Part shown: positions 5,432 to 6,871 of the stretch, piece by piece
Position numbering within the stretch: position 1 is the first letter of the stretch
Layout: each line of letters starts with the position of its first letter
NCBI GenBank assembly: GCA_020029455.1
Contig: JAIBJH010000145.1
Span: 1-6,871, forward strand
DNA: 6,871 nt
Origin: Hyphomicrobiales bacterium
GTDB lineage: Bacteria; Pseudomonadota; Alphaproteobacteria; Rhizobiales; Aestuariivirgaceae
Reading direction: 5' to 3'
Position numbers and translations under genes: made by a program
Notes under the pieces: generated by a model
What the model was told of the DNA's origin: nothing
What the model saw: the letters and a program-made list of their open reading frames with translations, nothing else
Database searches by the model: none

Positions 5432-6265
5432 ATGCTGACACGACCAGATTTGCCCAGCCGGTATCGCGCCATCTTTGTCTCCGATCTTCATCTCGGCACG
5501 CAACGGGCTCAGACTTCCGCATTCCTCCATTTCCTGCAGGCGACGGACTCCGAGTACCTCTACATTGTCGGCGATCTCATCGACAGTTGGGCCCTGCAGA
5601 AGAACTGGTACTGGTCGCAGGACCACAATGACGTCATCCAGAAGCTCTTGCGCAAAGCGCGCAAGGGCACACGGCTCATTTATATTCCCGGCAACCACGA
5701 CGAAAATTTTCGCGATTTCGTGGGCCTGCGTCTCGGCAGCATTGCCGTTACCGAAGAGGCCATCCACATCTCGGCCAAGGGACAACGCTATCTCGTGCTG
5801 CATGGCGATAAGTTGGATGGCGTTGTGTGCTTTGCGCCGTGGCTCGCAAAGCTGGGAGATTCCGCCTATGAATTTTCAATGTCGATCAATGTGGTGCTCA
5901 ACCGCATCCGACGCACTCTGCGCATGCCCTACTGGTCGCTTTCCGCCTATCTCAAGAACCGGGTGAAGAAGGCGGTGGAGTTCGTTTCAAGATATGAAGA
6001 GGCCGTGGTGCGCGAAGCGCGATTGCAGCATTGCGCCGGCGTTATTTGCGGCCACATTCACACCGCCGATGACCGGCAGATCGAAGGCGTCCACTACCTC
6101 AACGACGGTGACTGGGTCGAAAGTTGCACCGCTCTTGTCGAACACCATGACGGAAGGTTCGAGATCATTCACTGGCCGACAGCGGCTCCCATCGCCACGC
6201 CGCTGAAGAAAAAGCGTTTGCCAGCGGCGCGGATTGAGATTCCCGTTACAGCCATGCTGTTTTGA
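5432..6265 (+). CDS. plcP: PlcP-type phospholipase C (metallophosphoesterase, UDP-2,3-diacylglucosamine diphosphatase-like)
   Basis: This 277-residue cytoplasmic or membrane-associated metallophosphoesterase shows all family motifs: SDLHLG (D18, H20), GDLID (D48), GNHDE (N88, H89), LHGD (H124) and GHIH (H208, H210), followed by LNDGDWVESCTA. These bind the two-metal centre. Proteins of this subgroup are often labelled UDP-2,3-diacylglucosamine hydrolase (LpxH-like). The Sinorhizobium member PlcP, however, is a phospholipase C that cleaves phosphatidylcholine and related lipids to diacylglycerol plus the phospho-headgroup. Being divergent from btaA, which consumes diacylglycerol, and lying behind a Pho-box-like site, it is most likely PlcP. 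A GAGG lies 4 bases before the ATG at 5432. The last 25 or so residues are a basic tail (KKKRLPAAR). The motif-based family is certain; the substrate is inferred from context. Confidence 0.85.
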   Translation: MLTRPDLPSRYRAIFVSDLHLGTQRAQTSAFLHFLQATDSEYLYIVGDLIDSWALQKNWYWSQDHNDVIQKLLRKARKGTRLIYIPGNHDENFRDFVGLRLGSIAVTEEAIHISAKGQRYLVLHGDKLDGVVCFAPWLAKLGDSAYEFSMSINVVLNRIRRTLRMPYWSLSAYLKNRVKKAVEFVSRYEEAVVREARLQHCAGVICGHIHTADDRQIEGVHYLNDGDWVESCTALVEHHDGRFEIIHWPTAAPIATPLKKKRLPAARIEIPVTAMLF

Positions 6266-6280
6266 GCAGCAACTTTTCCG

Positions 6281-6871
6281 CTACGACTTCACCGCCAATA
6301 CCGAAACACTCTTCACGCCATATTTACGGCTGGCACCTTTGGCATTGTCCGAGATGAACTGGTATTCCGGGTTTTCGACAATCTCCGTCACTTCCAGCCC
6401 CGCGTCCTCCATGGCGCTGCGGTAGTTGTCGCGCTGGGCTGCACCGCCGATGCAGGCCGCCCATAGCGTCGAATTGCAGACGATCGTCTGTGGCAGGTCG
6501 ATGTCGGTGACAATGTCTGACAGAGCAACCCTGCCGCCCCGCTTGAGGAGCCTTGCTGCCTCACGAAACACCTTGCCCTTGTCGGTTGCGAGATTGATGA
6601 CGCCATTGCTGATGACAACATCGGCGATGGCGCTGCCGAGCGGGATATCTTCGATATATCCCTTGACGAACTCCGCCAGGGGCCAACGGCCCACCGATTG
6701 CAGGCGCCGCGCCTTGGCAAGCTGTTCGTCAGTCATGTCGACACCATAGACTTTTCCGCTAGGCCCCACTTTGAGAGCCGCGATGAAGCTGTCCATGCCC
6801 GAGCCACTGCCAAAATCGATGACAGTCTCTCCCGGCTTGAGCGCGGCGAGATTGAAGTAGTAACCGACACC
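6281..6871 (-). CDS. SAM-dependent methyltransferase, ArsM-like, N-terminus beyond right edge
   Basis: The visible 196 residues are open at the right edge; the first codon in view is mid-protein, so an ATG at 6796 is internal. Motif I is VIDFGSGSGMDSF (17-29), then VYGVDMTDEQLAKAR (41-55), GYIEDIPL (72-79), VVISNGVINL (85-94) and LLKRGGRVALSDIV (108-121). This order and spacing resemble the arsenite methyltransferase (ArsM) group, including ACIGGA at 139-144, equivalent to the E-C-L-G-G-A cysteine motif. The ArsM cysteine expected in S-N-C-V is glycine here (G90), so arsenite may not be the substrate. Upstream cysteines, if any, are out of view. Its stop lies 15 bases from the plcP stop, convergent, with no hairpin between. 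I call it a methyltransferase of unknown substrate. Confidence 0.85.
   Translation of the reverse strand, partial: GVGYYFNLAALKPGETVIDFGSGSGMDSFIAALKVGPSGKVYGVDMTDEQLAKARRLQSVGRWPLAEFVKGYIEDIPLGSAIADVVISNGVINLATDKGKVFREAARLLKRGGRVALSDIVTDIDLPQTIVCNSTLWAACIGGAAQRDNYRSAMEDAGLEVTEIVENPEYQFISDNAKGASRKYGVKSVSVLAVKS

Noticed and set aside
5378..5803. Minus-strand frame of 141 codons opposite the start of plcP
   Set aside because: It is antisense to the conserved metal-binding motifs of plcP and would run through the divergent control region.

Overview
The window reads as a chromosomal segment of a moderately GC-rich alphaproteobacterium, most likely of the Rhizobiales/Hyphomicrobiales type. This rests on the gene content: glutathione-dependent formaldehyde oxidation of the frmA/gfa kind, and the BtaA/BtaB betaine-lipid pathway next to a PlcP-type phospholipase C. 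All of these are typical of that class. No rRNA, tRNA, insertion sequence, CRISPR array or phage gene was seen. The genus cannot be named from the sequence.

Layout, left to right. (1) Positions 1-676, minus strand: a small helical protein of unknown function followed, with an ATGA stop/start overlap, by a GAF-domain sensory protein that runs off the left edge. (2) Positions 677-1008: mostly non-coding, holding a possible promoter for that pair and a strong hairpin at 955-991 downstream of gfa. (3) Positions 1009-2821, minus strand: frmA (class III alcohol dehydrogenase) then gfa (glutathione-dependent formaldehyde-activating enzyme), 40 bases apart. A promoter-like pair of hexamers and a dyad lie upstream. 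(4) Positions 2943-3299, minus strand: an unrecognised 118-residue protein with a Lys/Pro/Ala-rich N-terminus. (5) Positions 3368-5297, minus strand: btaA and btaB, overlapping. (6) Positions 5298-5431: a divergent control region with a good Pho-box-like direct repeat facing plcP and a weaker one facing btaA. (7) Positions 5432-6265, plus strand: plcP, a metallophosphoesterase. (8) Positions 6281-6871, minus strand: a SAM-dependent methyltransferase resembling the ArsM group, cut by the right edge and convergent with plcP.

How the genes work together. PlcP, BtaA and BtaB would form a complete phosphorus-sparing membrane-remodelling route. PlcP removes the phospho-headgroup from membrane phospholipid and leaves diacylglycerol. 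BtaA transfers the 3-amino-3-carboxypropyl group of SAM to it, and BtaB trimethylates the product to the phosphorus-free betaine lipid DGTS. The divergent arrangement around a Pho-box-like site suggests joint PhoB control under phosphate starvation. Independently, FrmA and Gfa detoxify formaldehyde through S-hydroxymethylglutathione; the third enzyme of that route, S-formylglutathione hydrolase, is not in the window.

I found no clearly new system. The most notable items are the compact plcP/btaAB locus with its control region, the Lys-rich tails on Gfa and on the 118-residue protein, the coupled small protein/GAF pair, and the Cys-to-Gly change in the ArsM-like methyltransferase.
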